The position numbers and the translations under genes are program-made. Under the pieces are notes generated by a model. It was given only the letters and a program-made list of their open reading frames with translations. It searched no databases and was not told the DNA's origin. 64,000 nt of DNA from Zygosaccharomyces rouxii (taxonomy: Eukaryota; Ascomycota; Saccharomycetes; Saccharomycetales; Saccharomycetaceae): positions 496,001 through 560,000 of the forward strand of contig NC_012994.1 in the NCBI RefSeq assembly GCF_000026365.1, in the 5' to 3' direction. Positions 1 to 10,647 of this stretch are shown here, one piece after another. Each line of letters begins with the position of its first letter. The first letter of the stretch is position 1.

Positions 1-298
1 GAATGAATGGAAGGGAAAGGAAGGACCAGGGAGCCGCGGAGACAGGGGCTCGGCGGCTATACAGGGCTGAATTGGGGAGGCGAGGGGAGGGCACCCGGAG
101 ATAGGTGCAGTCACAGCACACGACAAACCCCGGTTTCTTACCCGGCCCTGCTAGGCTGTTGAATTCAATAACATATATATAAGGGGAGAGTGAGGGAGAG
201 GAGCCAAGGGGCCAAGATTCATCTCGAGCTGGCTTGCCTTCCCCGCAAGCTGTATAGAGATACCTTAGTTGCCCTTTGTCTGTCTAAGAGAAGCAAGA
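1..298. promoter_or_regulatory. 5' region of the YMR027W-like gene
   Basis: No gene is seen here. The stretch is more GC-rich than most intergenic DNA in the window. It carries AGGGG stress-element-like motifs and a perfect Reb1-type site, TTACCCGG, at 138-145. A TATATATAA-like element lies near 172-182. It is the probable promoter of the plus-strand gene that follows. The left edge is cut by the window, so the divergent or upstream neighbour is not visible. Confidence 0.55.
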
Positions 299-1669
299 AT
301 GATAGCGGAAAGATTCAGAACCAGCGATAAGAACACCTTCGGTGAGTATACTGCCCACAGTCGTTGGCCCATCCTTGTCCAGAATGCTGTAGATGACATT
401 GGTGAAGAGTTGAAGAATCACAGCGGGGAGTCTAAGAAGCAAGGTGAGATCATCGAAGCTCAATTGAAGGAACTGCTCGAGGAAGTCAAGAACAATTCAA
501 AATTAAGACCTTTCACACAGCAAGAGACTGCAATTGCCGGCGTGCCCGCTAGTTTTAACGAACATTTAACCGACACGCGCAATGAGGGAGTTACGTGGTT
601 TGATGCCGAATGGTTATTTGCCGAAATTTACATGTACCGTCGTATCAATGTTTTATTCAGGTCTCAACCACTGTGGGCTAAATTCGATATCTTCGACAGG
701 GTTAAGCAGGCGACATTCCATTCGTCATTCCACGGTGTCGTAGAACTGGCACTGCGTTATAAAACGCTAAGTGCTCAATTACGTCAGAATGGCGGGGACA
801 GCGAAGCGCTACAAATTCTGTTCAAGGAATTTATCGACATTTCCCTTTGGGGTAATGCGACTGATCTTTCGCTTTTGACCAATGCCACTTTAGAAGACAT
901 CAAATCTATCCAAGGTGCACAGGCCAGGAAAAATGCCGAATCCAAGATCATCGTTGATGACACCACCAAGGCATGGCAAGTTTTGCAGAAGAGCGGACCG
1001 GATGCGCGTGTAGATTTCGTTCTCGACAATTCAGGATTTGAACTGTATGCAGATCTGGTGCTTGCCGCATTTTTGATCAATTCCAAATTGGCCAAGCAAT
1101 GCGTTTTCCACGGTAAGGATATTCCATATATGGTCAGTGATGCTCTCTACAAAGATCTGCTCGCGCTTCTAGACAATATGAAAGATACCAAGTTTTTCCC
1201 CGCAGAGGATAGCGCATCTAGAGAAGCCCTCAACGGGTTCGCTCAAGACATTGAAAAATTTCTTGCCAATGGCCAATTGCAATTCCGTGCAAATCCATTT
1301 TGGACCACGGAACTAGATTACTGGAACATCGATCCCTCAGAAACCAAATACGGTGGTGCTGAAGTCCACAAGGATTTATCGGAGTCTGATTTGGTGATCT
1401 TCAAAGGTGACTTGAATTACAGAAAATTGACAGGTGACAGAAAATGGCCTCGCACTACAGCATGGTCAGAGGCAATTGGTCCCTTGGCCAATAACGGTAT
1501 TACTCTGTTGAGTTTGAGAACTTGCAAGGCGGACGTCCAAGTCGGGTTATCACAAGGTCTTGACGAAAAATTATCGCAAGAATGGGAGAAAGACCACCCA
1601 GGCAAAGGCTCATGGTGGACCAGCAGTGGTAAGTGGGCAGTCATATCTTTCAATTCCTCTTCTCATTAA
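299..1669 (+). CDS. HRT2: DUF89/ARMT1-family metal-dependent phosphatase (YMR027W ortholog)
   Basis: This is a 456-residue DUF89 (damage-control phosphatase) protein. Family members are metal-dependent phosphatases acting on sugar phosphates such as fructose-1-phosphate; this is family knowledge, and substrate is not visible here. The sequence shows the acidic-Asn motif [16 protein letters not shown] in the middle and [13 protein letters not shown] towards the C-terminus, which are the metal and phosphate site signatures. It is collinear with Sc YMR027W over its whole length. The frame is open upstream to a TTG at 269, but the ATG at 299 matches the Sc N-terminus (…RF.T.DK.TFGEYTA.) and is preferred. 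It is followed by the convergent gene MPE1, as expected for interleaved YMR/YKL ancestral order. Confidence 0.93.
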   Translation: MIAERFRTSDKNTFGEYTAHSRWPILVQNAVDDIGEELKNHSGESKKQGEIIEAQLKELLEEVKNNSKLRPFTQQETAIAGVPASFNEHLTDTRNEGVTWFDAEWLFAEIYMYRRINVLFRSQPLWAKFDIFDRVKQATFHSSFHGVVELALRYKTLSAQLRQNGGDSEALQILFKEFIDISLWGNATDLSLLTNATLEDIKSIQGAQARKNAESKIIVDDTTKAWQVLQKSGPDARVDFVLDNSGFELYADLVLAAFLINSKLAKQCVFHGKDIPYMVSDALYKDLLALLDNMKDTKFFPAEDSASREALNGFAQDIEKFLANGQLQFRANPFWTTELDYWNIDPSETKYGGAEVHKDLSESDLVIFKGDLNYRKLTGDRKWPRTTAWSEAIGPLANNGITLLSLRTCKADVQVGLSQGLDEKLSQEWEKDHPGKGSWWTSSGKWAVISFNSSSH

Positions 1670-1753
1670 TGACCGTATATACATTCATTCTATTTGATCG
1701 TTTACTTAAGAAACCTAAAAAAAAACAGAAAAAAAGAAAAAAAAGTATAATTT

Positions 1754-3112
1754 CTATTTCTTATCCGGTGACGGTGTGCTACGTGGTGGTGGTGGTGCCA
1801 TGAATGGCATTGGAGGCGGGAACATCGGAAAGGGCGGCATACCGAATGGAACCGGTGGCATTGGTAACGGTGGTGCTGGTGGTTTCACCTGTGAATCACC
1901 ATTACCACCACCACTAACGTTACCGTTGGCACCCTCACCATCTGATTTACCGTCGACCTTCAACCTTTTATTTGGCGAGTCCTCTTGCTCGCCGTCGCGC
2001 TTATTAGCGCCCAGGTGGCCGCCTTTACCGTCGTCCCTCTCCTTGAGAAACTCTTGCACTTGCTTTGCCTTTTCTTCGTCTTCTACAAGCGAATCTAGTA
2101 GTACACCTTCCGCATGGCAGTTCGGGCATACAAAATCACTCTCTAGCAAGGAGTCTTCAAGAGCGGTCTTGGAGAATACTGTGTTGCAACATTTACTCGT
2201 CCGTACGGGACCTCTTAGTAAACCTTCTGTCAAAGGACATTTTAGATCTGCTGGTAAATCTTTAAAATGACCCTTCTGCCAAGGATTATCAGTACCATTA
2301 ATCAGCCTGTTTTGCTGCTTTCTCTGATAATCTTCCCACGACTGCTGGTCTGCCACTTGTACAACGAACTTACCATCATCCGTAACCATGATTTTCCTCT
2401 GTGCCATTTCCTCCGGTGACATATTCTCAGAGTCAATTTCAACACTCTTCAAAAACTTCTTGGGGATACCAGTCGTACGCCTAATTCTTTTACCTTCAAA
2501 ATTTGGATCATTGTTTGTAGGACAATTTTTGATCCAGTGGTCTCTTGCACCACATCTGTAACACATATACCCTGGCGGTGGTGGCCCTTCATTTTCGGCA
2601 GCGTTTGGATTATGTGATTTGTAAAAGACAGGCGTTGCCGCAGACATCTCCTGTTGAGTCTGCTCCCATTGATTCTCTTGATTTGCAAACATATTGGCAA
2701 TTCTTTCCTCTTCTGTGACACCACTGACTGCACCAGCTGCGCTCGTTGAAGAACCGCCGTTGCTCACTGGTTTCTTTTGATAGACTCTGGGTCTACCAGT
2801 GACATATCTGGTAGCATTCCCTAGTGCTGCAGTGGCACCACCTCTATGCATACTATGCACTGAAAACGCCTTTACAGCCGGTGATCGCCTTGCAATAACA
2901 CTGCTGGATCTCGGTATAACTTGGGAGTCGTCTTCGTACTCTTCATTAGTGTCAGGGTTGTAAAGTCTTAGCTGGAAATCCGTACCATCACCAAGCTTAT
3001 TCTCTTGAATTATCTCTCTTTTCAGATCAAATACCGTCAGCCCTGTACCATCGAACAAAATCCTATCGATATCCTTTTGAGATCTAAACTTGTAGAAAAT
3101 CGTACTACTCAT
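1754..3112 (-). CDS. MPE1: Mpe1, mRNA cleavage and polyadenylation factor subunit
   Basis: This 452-residue protein is a core subunit of the cleavage and polyadenylation factor (CPF), acting in nuclear pre-mRNA 3'-end formation. The N-terminal 80 residues are a ubiquitin-like DWNN domain beginning with IFYKFRSQKD. A CCHC zinc knuckle follows (C184, C187, H192, C197). A RING/U-box-like domain lies at about 292-332, with CPLTEGLLRGPVRTSKCCN and a later CPNC pair. The C-terminus is Pro/Met-rich and low complexity (PPFPMFPPPMPF type), which gives simple-sequence GGTGGT DNA at the 3' end. The order of domains matches Sc Mpe1 (YKL059C). It is divergent from TOA2 across a 204-bp shared promoter. Confidence 0.97.
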   Translation of the reverse strand: MSSTIFYKFRSQKDIDRILFDGTGLTVFDLKREIIQENKLGDGTDFQLRLYNPDTNEEYEDDSQVIPRSSSVIARRSPAVKAFSVHSMHRGGATAALGNATRYVTGRPRVYQKKPVSNGGSSTSAAGAVSGVTEEERIANMFANQENQWEQTQQEMSAATPVFYKSHNPNAAENEGPPPPGYMCYRCGARDHWIKNCPTNNDPNFEGKRIRRTTGIPKKFLKSVEIDSENMSPEEMAQRKIMVTDDGKFVVQVADQQSWEDYQRKQQNRLINGTDNPWQKGHFKDLPADLKCPLTEGLLRGPVRTSKCCNTVFSKTALEDSLLESDFVCPNCHAEGVLLDSLVEDEEKAKQVQEFLKERDDGKGGHLGANKRDGEQEDSPNKRLKVDGKSDGEGANGNVSGGGNGDSQVKPPAPPLPMPPVPFGMPPFPMFPPPMPFMAPPPPRSTPSPDKK

Positions 3113-3185
3113 AATGAAGAGGAACGGTCCAGGGTTCCAAAATGGGCTTCTTCCTTAACTGTTCTTTAAAATTTGGTCAAAGTTC

Positions 3186-3215
3186 TTCAACTTGACATCA
3201 ATTTTTCAAGTTGAA
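3186..3215. repeat. 10-bp inverted repeat in the MPE1/TOA2 promoter
   Basis: TTCAACTTGA at 3186-3195 is mirrored exactly by TCAAGTTGAA at 3206-3215, with a 10-nt spacer. It sits between two divergent transcription-machinery genes. It could be a dimeric factor site; no factor is assigned. Confidence 0.6.
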
Positions 3216-3316
3216 TGGTTCCTAAGGATGAAAACAAAACTCTTAATAATGGAGGTAAGTTAAGCCAAAGAAAAGATAAGAAGGGTCCGTTAGAATCGCC
3301 GATATACTTTTAGACA

Positions 3317-3685
3317 ATGGCAGTACCAGGATATTACGAACTGTATCGAAGAAGCACTGTAGGAAACAGTTTAGTCGATGCATTAGACACAATGATTAGT
3401 GACGGTAGAATAGAGGCATCACTAGCGATGCGTGTGCTAGAAACGTTTGATAGGGTAGTAGCAGAGACTCTCAGGGACAATACGCAGTCTAAATTAACAG
3501 TAAAGGGGAATTTGGATACCTACGGATTCTGTGACGATGTTTGGACTTTTATAGTGAAAAATTGTCAAGTTACGGTGGAAGGTAGCCATGAAGGTAGTGG
3601 ACATATGGGTGGTAGCGATGGTCAATCTACTATTGCAGTGGACAAATTGAGAATAGTGGCATGTAATTCAAAACGTAGTGAATAA
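3317..3685 (+). CDS. TOA2: TFIIA small subunit (Toa2)
   Basis: The product is 122 residues, the same length as the Sc protein as I recall it. It starts MAVPGYYELYRRSTVGNSL, the hallmark N-terminal helix of the TFIIA gamma/small subunit. TFIIA binds TBP-TATA and stabilises the preinitiation complex in the nucleus. The N-terminal half is the four-helix-bundle part (LVDALDTMISDGRIEASLAMRVLETFD) and the C-terminal half the beta-barrel (FCDDVWTFIVKNCQV). A Gly/Ser-rich insertion (EGSHEGSGHMGGSDGQST) precedes the last beta strand. It is divergent from MPE1, as YKL058W is from YKL059C. Confidence 0.97.
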   Translation: MAVPGYYELYRRSTVGNSLVDALDTMISDGRIEASLAMRVLETFDRVVAETLRDNTQSKLTVKGNLDTYGFCDDVWTFIVKNCQVTVEGSHEGSGHMGGSDGQSTIAVDKLRIVACNSKRSE

Positions 3686-3972
3686 TCAACTGGTGTGAAC
3701 ACCTACGTTTACCATTCTTACTTTATTTGCCTCCCGTCCCTCTATCCATTATAATGATTGATTTGTGTAGCAATAGAAATTCAGAGAATTTAATGTACTA
3801 GTTTATTATAATTGATTTGAAATTGATTAATATTGGAATCAATTTTTGTATTATTCATAGCGACGGAAGAATTTTTCAGTTATAAGTTGAACTTATCGTC
3901 ATTTCAATGGGTTTATATACTTGTGCGTATAACTAGTGCTAAACAAAAGAAAATCTCATCAACACTATTATC

Positions 3973-5082
3973 ATGTCACTGAGTCAAGAGTACGAGTCGT
4001 TATTGAGGACTTATCGGGATAAGATCGAACATTCTAGTCTAAGACAGGATACGACTGAGTATCAAAGTTTAGTTACAAAGACTATTGAAAAACTGTTATC
4101 ATTGAAAAACTCCATCTATGGTGATCTAGCTCTGTTTAGTAGTAATGAAACTGTTGATGACATCTCCACCAAGTCGTTAAAACTGTTATCAATCGATTTC
4201 TATCTGGCGTTATTGTTCTCCAGAAAGCAGATGGTTCAATTAAATGATCCTCTGGCAAGACAGAAGATGAAGTTGAAGTTCCTGGAGAAAACTGTTCAGC
4301 TGTTCATGCAATTTCTAACCACACTACAAGATTACGAAATTCTGGATCCATTTCTATCTAAAAAGATTGATTCGCTAGAGGATACATATAACCCATCATT
4401 ACAGGAACTATATCAACAACCTGCCCACGGTGAAGATTTATCAGGAGCTCAAAAGAGAAGACAGCAGAAAATTGAGATGTTTCGCCAGAGTAAAACTATA
4501 AACGAAAAACTGGAGTTTATTGAGTCCAAATACAAATCCAATGAAATTAGTAGTGATGATGATGAACAAATGAGAAAACTCTATATTAAAAGACTACAGA
4601 GCCATAGTTATCAGGCTTTCAATGAGATGGAACAGATTCTATATGAACTGGAATTATTGAGAAATTTCACCAAATCAGGAGGAGATCCCACAGCTCAACA
4701 GCTGGAGCCACCTTCGGAAAGGAATTCAGATAGCGGTAAAGATTCCTCTGGTTATACTGAGAAATTGGAACTGCTGAATAAACCACTCCTCTCAAAACAA
4801 GGTAAAGTGTTGAGAAATTTTACCCTCGTAGATAAAAGGACACAACTCCAAAATAAGGTGCGCGGTTATGGTCAATATGGACCAACAATGTCTGTGGAAG
4901 AACTCCTACAGAAGGAATTTGAAGAAAATAGAGTTCTTCAAGGTGGTGAAGAAGCTACCAATGAAAATGTTAATGAAGATGACTTGAATTGGCAGGACCA
5001 GGAAACCTATAAAGCTCGCCAATGGGATGAATTTAAGGAAAGTGTAGCAAGAGGTAGCGGGAACACTATGAACAGAGGTTGA
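3973..5082 (+). CDS. TAP42: Tap42, PP2A-phosphatase regulatory protein in TOR signalling
   Basis: This 369-residue protein belongs to the TAP42/alpha4 family. It binds PP2A-type catalytic subunits (Pph21, Pph22, Sit4) directly and acts downstream of TORC1. The N-terminal 230 residues are predicted helical (TPR-like). The conserved basic segment SGAQKRRQQKIEMFRQSK lies near 155-172. The C-terminal motif YGPTMSVEELLQKEFE followed by acidic residues and QETYKARQWDEFKE is diagnostic. Length is close to Sc Tap42 (YMR028W). Its stop lies only 56 bp from that of the convergent NUP120. Confidence 0.96.
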   Translation: MSLSQEYESLLRTYRDKIEHSSLRQDTTEYQSLVTKTIEKLLSLKNSIYGDLALFSSNETVDDISTKSLKLLSIDFYLALLFSRKQMVQLNDPLARQKMKLKFLEKTVQLFMQFLTTLQDYEILDPFLSKKIDSLEDTYNPSLQELYQQPAHGEDLSGAQKRRQQKIEMFRQSKTINEKLEFIESKYKSNEISSDDDEQMRKLYIKRLQSHSYQAFNEMEQILYELELLRNFTKSGGDPTAQQLEPPSERNSDSGKDSSGYTEKLELLNKPLLSKQGKVLRNFTLVDKRTQLQNKVRGYGQYGPTMSVEELLQKEFEENRVLQGGEEATNENVNEDDLNWQDQETYKARQWDEFKESVARGSGNTMNRG

Positions 5083-5138
5083 GGGAAAGAAGACGTAATT
5101 TTGTATATATATATATTATTTATGGTTTAAAAATTATT

Positions 5139-8100
5139 TTAAAGCCTTCGGAGTTCAGCTTTTAGTTCACCTAGTGTTACAATATTACAACCATTGAGCA
5201 ACCACTGATCTTGTTCATCGTCAAACGTTGATAACGTATTGATTATCAACAGAAAACATTTTCTCTTTGTCTCAGGATCATAACCTGCTTTTTGAACATA
5301 TTCATAGAGTGCCTCCACTGCTGATCTTTCATGCTTATTAACTACACGGAAACTGTAGAGTTTTTTCAAATTAGTCCAATTATTCTCTCTACTATGTGAT
5401 AATATGATCTTGTCTATTATTTGGTAATCGTCTGGTGGTAAATATAGTGGACCCTTATCATTAGAATGACACAGTTTTAATAACGTAGCAAAAAATGGCC
5501 CACTTTGTTGTGTACTCTCCAAAATTGATCTATAGTAGTTGGTTTTCACTTCTCGTGATAAAACAGGGCTCAATCTTAATACATCGAGAGCTTCGGCAAA
5601 CATATCGAAATAGAAAAGTAAATCCAAATATTGAACTATTTGAGCCTGTTTGAAATCATGAGGTTCATCAATGCTAATATCTTTCATAGAATATTCGATA
5701 GATCTTTTGATAGATTTGAGAGCATATTCATAATTGCCAATATCTGCGAAAAGTAGAGACAATTCGTATTCGAAACTTGAATGCTTGTAAGGAACCGTGA
5801 ATGAAAAGATCAAAGGTGCCCAGATGCTACTCGAATCGTTGTCTTGAAGTTCTTTCAAACAATCAGGTAAGGAATCTGCAATTGTATCAGGATAATCATG
5901 CAAATGGAAATAATCAAATGCTTGACCATATTGCTCACAGGAAAACAAGATTGTCGCTATGAGAAATTCTTGTACTTTATTACCACGAACATGGAATGGC
6001 CAACCTACGTTTTGTAACAAAAATTTAGGAGAGAGCAAATTTTGCTTGTTAGAAACACCAGATTCTAAAATGAAGGATTTGTAGAAACCCAAGAAATAGG
6101 GACTCATCGATATGGGGCTTTCATAAAATTCAGATAGTGCATATTTCAAATAATTATGCAATTCGGTGTAGGACAGCAGATTTATACCACACCCGTGATC
6201 TGTAGTTCTAGTTAACAATTCCTTTGCCAATAATGACTTATCAATGTTGAACAATTCCAAGAAAAGAGATTGTTTAAAATGGTAGTCCAATAGAGATGTA
6301 ATCTGTTTTTCAAAAGCCGTAAAATCGAAATCTAGGAAGGCAAAAGTTAACAGTATCTGCAAAACAAAGTGACGCTGAATGGTGACTTGTTGACGCAGGC
6401 CTTCCAATGTGACCACAGTTGCTAAACTATCCATAGTTATCGAATCCACGAATTCACTGGGGTTAACCACCGAGGGTTCCAAATTGTTTTCAATAAATTC
6501 ATTCAGTGTAGGGATGATATCAAATGAGCTCAACTCATTGAATAAAAGCTTTAAATTGGAAAGTTCGAATTTGTTTTCAAGGCAAGTTTTGAATATATCG
6601 GTAAATTTTTCATTGGGTGATAAATTCCCAGCAACAGCACCACTTACAATTCCAATGAACCTTTCAGAAACATCCTTGAGCACATCCTTAGATATCGTGG
6701 AGGAGAACCCATGTAGTGTTTTCAAATATCTAGTTAATTCGTCATCATTTAATTCACTGTGGATGTTATAATAAATATTTTCCAGGGGTGTATTGGTCTT
6801 GTAAACTGAATGGTTGTATTTTTGCAAACTGTTAACCAAAATTATCTCATCCCTATAGATTGTCAGAGAAGATACTTCATCAGACTTGCTCTTTAGGTCT
6901 TTCAAAACAGTCTCTAAATTGGCCAAATAGTCCATTAATTCTGATTCACCAGGGAGCATTATAATGTTATTTTCATTCAAGATTTTCTGAGCTCTTTCAA
7001 AAAGACGTGATTCATAGCGAGATTTCAAATTAAAAAGGCCTTTTTCAGCATCGCTATTGACATTCAAGTCTTGTTCCGATTCAATATCGCTTAGAGATCT
7101 ATTCGTCGCTTCTATCCATTCATGGGCTTGTAAGTCCTGGTCTAAAATGTTCAAGATCTGTAATTTGCTTACCGTACCACTTTTCCACAATACAACTAGA
7201 TTAGCGTAACTGTAGGTCAAATTGAGGTCGAGAGGCTTGAGGAGTGTCATATCGACCAGAGACCATATAGAGGAGGAGGAAAGATTGGCGGCAAAGACCC
7301 CCTTACTAGTAAAATTAATTCTTCCTCTGCCACCAGGAGTCAAAGTTCCTATTTCAAAGATACCATTCCCAAAGGGAAGATACACCATCAGATAGTTACT
7401 GAATAACGACATAAAACGACCAGGGTTTTCATAGGAACTTATATCTACATTTTCAAAATGGTGCTCTTTAGAAAAGTCATAATCTTGTACCAAGCTGAAA
7501 GTCGTAATATCCCATATTCTCAAATGACAATGTTGAGTCAAAATGACTAGGTATCTTTGTTCATACAAAATACAGCTGACTGCCTTTTCAGATCTATGAG
7601 AATTCCTGCCAGAAAACAAACTAGTAATACTTTGCAAATAAGAATTATCATTGAATAAAATGGGTTCCACGTCAGTATCGTTCAATTGTTTCAATCCGAG
7701 CAGTCCACCATCATCCAAAAATGCCACTAAAAATTGGGGTGATACAGAGAACAACAAGTGTGGAACTCTGACGGTGAAATCATAAGGATTGAAAGCCTTA
7801 AACCAGTCGTGATCGAGACGTTCGTTTGGAGAAAAGATGTATTTCAACGGCAGCTCAATTAAAAGGTAAATACCGTTTTGCAATATCGTATTAATTAACA
7901 GACATCCATTGAATTCTTGAATCGTTAACGTATGGTGTTGATTCATCGTAGGCTCAGGTAAAAATAAATTGATAGTCTTGTTAAAAAGGTTTTTTTCCAC
8001 AGGATATAGTGTTATAACGGTGTTAGCCATGGACAGATGGTAAGAGATATGATTGCTATTGGAAAGTTCCACAGTAGAGGCGAAACTGCTTCTAATATCA

Positions 8101-8231
8101 TCATCTGAATTTTTAACACCGTGACTTATACCATTTTCTGAGTTTCCAAGGTATAAATTGATAACATTTTCATCAACTGCACTGTCCTTCAATTGAAGTA
8201 GATCTGCATCAACTTTAGATAGTAATAGCAT
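5139..8231 (-). CDS. NUP120: Nup120, Y-complex nucleoporin
   Basis: This 1030-residue protein is the Nup120/Nup160 member of the Y-shaped (Nup84) nuclear pore scaffold. It has an N-terminal beta-propeller with WD-like strands (for example LVILTQHCHLRIWDITTFSLV near 230-250) followed by a long alpha-helical stack. No FG repeats are visible, as expected for a scaffold nucleoporin. The length is very near that of Sc Nup120 (YKL057C), and its position between TAP42 and FAR8 fits the merged YMR/YKL order. The ATG at 8231 is the first in-frame Met. Identification rests on length, architecture and synteny together with recognisable local sequence. Confidence 0.92.
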   Translation of the reverse strand: MLLLSKVDADLLQLKDSAVDENVINLYLGNSENGISHGVKNSDDDIRSSFASTVELSNSNHISYHLSMANTVITLYPVEKNLFNKTINLFLPEPTMNQHHTLTIQEFNGCLLINTILQNGIYLLIELPLKYIFSPNERLDHDWFKAFNPYDFTVRVPHLLFSVSPQFLVAFLDDGGLLGLKQLNDTDVEPILFNDNSYLQSITSLFSGRNSHRSEKAVSCILYEQRYLVILTQHCHLRIWDITTFSLVQDYDFSKEHHFENVDISSYENPGRFMSLFSNYLMVYLPFGNGIFEIGTLTPGGRGRINFTSKGVFAANLSSSSIWSLVDMTLLKPLDLNLTYSYANLVVLWKSGTVSKLQILNILDQDLQAHEWIEATNRSLSDIESEQDLNVNSDAEKGLFNLKSRYESRLFERAQKILNENNIIMLPGESELMDYLANLETVLKDLKSKSDEVSSLTIYRDEIILVNSLQKYNHSVYKTNTPLENIYYNIHSELNDDELTRYLKTLHGFSSTISKDVLKDVSERFIGIVSGAVAGNLSPNEKFTDIFKTCLENKFELSNLKLLFNELSSFDIIPTLNEFIENNLEPSVVNPSEFVDSITMDSLATVVTLEGLRQQVTIQRHFVLQILLTFAFLDFDFTAFEKQITSLLDYHFKQSLFLELFNIDKSLLAKELLTRTTDHGCGINLLSYTELHNYLKYALSEFYESPISMSPYFLGFYKSFILESGVSNKQNLLSPKFLLQNVGWPFHVRGNKVQEFLIATILFSCEQYGQAFDYFHLHDYPDTIADSLPDCLKELQDNDSSSIWAPLIFSFTVPYKHSSFEYELSLLFADIGNYEYALKSIKRSIEYSMKDISIDEPHDFKQAQIVQYLDLLFYFDMFAEALDVLRLSPVLSREVKTNYYRSILESTQQSGPFFATLLKLCHSNDKGPLYLPPDDYQIIDKIILSHSRENNWTNLKKLYSFRVVNKHERSAVEALYEYVQKAGYDPETKRKCFLLIINTLSTFDDEQDQWLLNGCNIVTLGELKAELRRL

Positions 8232-8599
8232 GCTAATTCTACTGGATACAATCCAGATAACTTAGTTAACAGCCAGGTGACCTGTGAATTCTCGACAAAG
8301 TCAATTTATCTTATATACTCGTAGTGTTTTTAAAGGTTAGGTAGAACCTGATCATCGTCAACTCTAACTATTTTTTTTCAAGATCTTTAGGGTTTAAGGT
8401 AGCCCTAACATCCTTATACTTTACTCACTACGGACGAACAGATGTAATAAGCTATCGTCTACAAGGATGAATGATGATATGTACTGCTATTAAACTACTA
8501 CTACTATATTACACGCCATTACTACCGTTGTATTCTTATTATCGTTAATCTAATTGCATTATTATTTTTATTTTTATTTTTCATTATTGTTATTCATAA
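8232..8599. other. Intergenic, NUP120 promoter and FAR8 3' flank
   Basis: 368 bp without a gene. The left part is the NUP120 promoter. The right part is an ACT/ATT-rich low-complexity stretch (about 8490-8595) leading into the FAR8 stop. No RNA gene or strong motif is seen. Confidence 0.5.
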
Positions 8600-10294
8600 T
8601 TAATTTTCTCCCAATTCCTGAATTTCGTTTAATTTCATTCTTCCGCTATTATCCGCCGAAATTATGACCTTATGGTTATCGATTTCCGTATCTTGCAAGA
8701 CAATTGGGTTTCTATCCATTGGTCTTAGACCCGAATCCATAAGTGATTGTGTATTTTCATCCAATTCCACTTCATCATTGACGTGATTGTACCTTTTAAT
8801 TACAGAATTGAAATCCTTGATATTTCTCAATTCAATATAACCATCATCGTATGCCAATGCAACGTAATCTTTTGGAGAATTGAAAATTACACTTGTTGGT
8901 TGTGATCTTAGGGACTGTTTCAAAATAATTTTCTTCTGATCAAATGAATATATCAGCAACAATTCCTGAATCAATATTAACAATTTAGAACTTTTTTTAT
9001 TCAAATATAACATCGCATCTGAATCAGATGCAATATTTTTCGAAAGATGTTTCCTAATATCAATTTTCTGCAGTTGTTTACCTTGGAAGCTGTATATGAC
9101 CAGCTCATCAGGGTTCCTGTTGAGAACGATTAGACTTTTTTCAGTCATGCCAAATTTAGCATCCCAAACCTTCTTGTTTGTGTTAAAGTAATAACTCTTA
9201 CCTATGGAGATCTTCGAAGAATCAGGTGATATTGAAATTTCTTTCAAATATATTCTTCCCTTTAGCGCCAATAACAGCCAGCTGTTTTTGAAATCCCATG
9301 CATTTACCTGATTAAATTGCAAATTTTCACCAAATAATTTTAGAGCAGCAATCGGGTGATCTTCCACTGTTGTCTTCCGCAATTTGATACCTTCATTATC
9401 TAATGTTAAGAATTTTTCATTGTCCACCCAAAAGATGTCTAATAATTCGGATGATAAACCTTCATACTTATGGTATTGATCATTTTCCCAATCCAAAGAT
9501 TTGTTAACAAACCTTTGGCTCAACTCACCTGATTTCGAATATGCTATTACTTTATTACCGTGAACTTTTAATCTAACAATTGCAGAGCGATCAGTGCTTC
9601 CCTGTACTAAACTAACTCTTTCCTCCTGCGGCTGTTCCTCCTTAGCATCTAAAGGCTGAACTTTTTCGGATGTGAATAAAGACGAAGAACGATGACGTTT
9701 GGTGAAGTCCGAGGACTCCTCTGCTTCCTGTTGTTCATTTTCTGACCCAACTACAACAGTACCGGCGTCCGATCTTTCATCAATTTCAGCGCCTCCTAAA
9801 TCTTCATGTTGTGTCACCTCCTGTAGCGAATCCACTTGATGCAAATCTATTCTTTGGTGTTCTGCATTATCGTTATCGACTAGAGGCTGAGATTGATTAT
9901 CTCTACTCTGATTAAACCCCATTTTTTCCAATTCATGAACAGGATCCTTCTTCTCATTTAAAGTTTCCATTTGAGAGCCTAGATTAGGACTTTTAAAAAG
10001 GTATATGATTTCCTTGACATTTTCCTGCACGGCAGCCTTTGATTTGATCAGTGGTGAGGTATCGCTTTTATCGAGTGTTCTTAGTATTTCTGGTTCGGGA
10101 TTTGGATCCAATTTCATCAACCTATACCTCAAATCTTTATTTTCACCTTCTAAGTGGGCAATACGTGCCTTCATTTCTGATCTTTCCAATTCCCAAGAAA
10201 TTCTGTCACGTTCGTTCTTGGTAAATTCCGTTTGCAAATAATGCATTATGCCAGGTAATGTATAGGTTGGATGCATGGGAAATTGGCTATTCAT
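8600..10294 (-). CDS. FAR8: Far8, striatin-like subunit of the Far (STRIPAK) complex
   Basis: This 564-residue protein has a striatin-type N-terminus: [20 protein letters not shown], then a coiled coil of charged heptads up to about residue 60. A disordered, Gln/Glu/Asp-rich linker spans about 120-230. A C-terminal WD40-like beta-propeller follows (for example [24 protein letters not shown]). Far8 is part of the Far3-7-8-9-10-11 complex that supports pheromone arrest and antagonises TORC2 signalling with PP2A. Placement between NUP120 and TMA19 fits YMR029C. It is somewhat longer than I recall for the Sc protein, mainly through the linker. Confidence 0.9.
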   Translation of the reverse strand: MNSQFPMHPTYTLPGIMHYLQTEFTKNERDRISWELERSEMKARIAHLEGENKDLRYRLMKLDPNPEPEILRTLDKSDTSPLIKSKAAVQENVKEIIYLFKSPNLGSQMETLNEKKDPVHELEKMGFNQSRDNQSQPLVDNDNAEHQRIDLHQVDSLQEVTQHEDLGGAEIDERSDAGTVVVGSENEQQEAEESSDFTKRHRSSSLFTSEKVQPLDAKEEQPQEERVSLVQGSTDRSAIVRLKVHGNKVIAYSKSGELSQRFVNKSLDWENDQYHKYEGLSSELLDIFWVDNEKFLTLDNEGIKLRKTTVEDHPIAALKLFGENLQFNQVNAWDFKNSWLLLALKGRIYLKEISISPDSSKISIGKSYYFNTNKKVWDAKFGMTEKSLIVLNRNPDELVIYSFQGKQLQKIDIRKHLSKNIASDSDAMLYLNKKSSKLLILIQELLLIYSFDQKKIILKQSLRSQPTSVIFNSPKDYVALAYDDGYIELRNIKDFNSVIKRYNHVNDEVELDENTQSLMDSGLRPMDRNPIVLQDTEIDNHKVIISADNSGRMKLNEIQELGEN

Positions 10295-10647
10295 GGTGAA
10301 GGGATCAAGGGAATTAGGATCACTCCTTTGTCTTGTTTTACCTTTTAAGATTGTGGTTTTAACCTTGTTTACTTCTCCTTATACTCGCTTAGAGCTACAT
10401 GTAAGCCTGACGCATAAATCACGTGGTGAAATACGATGAATAAAAGTGGCCAATATCAATCATATTTCTACACAATGATCAGTTGAATGATGAGTGTAAA
10501 CTGACCATGGTCGCTTAGTGTTTCTATACAATCATTAATACGAGCTAAGCGTATTTTTTTTCTTTTAACAGCTGATACACGCGCATGTGTATACATATAT
10601 ATATAAGTATAATATGTTATAGTTTGTAAAAACCCCGAGAAATCTGC
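10295..10647. other. Intergenic, FAR8 promoter and TMA19 3' flank
   Basis: 353 bp. It contains a Cbf1-like E-box variant (ATCACGTGG near 10417) and alternating purine-pyrimidine ACGCGCATGTGTATACATATATATATA near 10575-10605. No gene was found. Confidence 0.45.

Noticed and set aside
269..298. Upstream extension of the YMR027W homolog from TTG
   Set aside because: TTG is not a normal start in yeast nuclear genes, and the ATG at 299 fits the family N-terminus. The same reasoning was used for AKL1, ORC2, TRM7, IPL1, RSM23, LEA1, THI6, ITC1, MDM35 (GTG) and TSC3 copy B.
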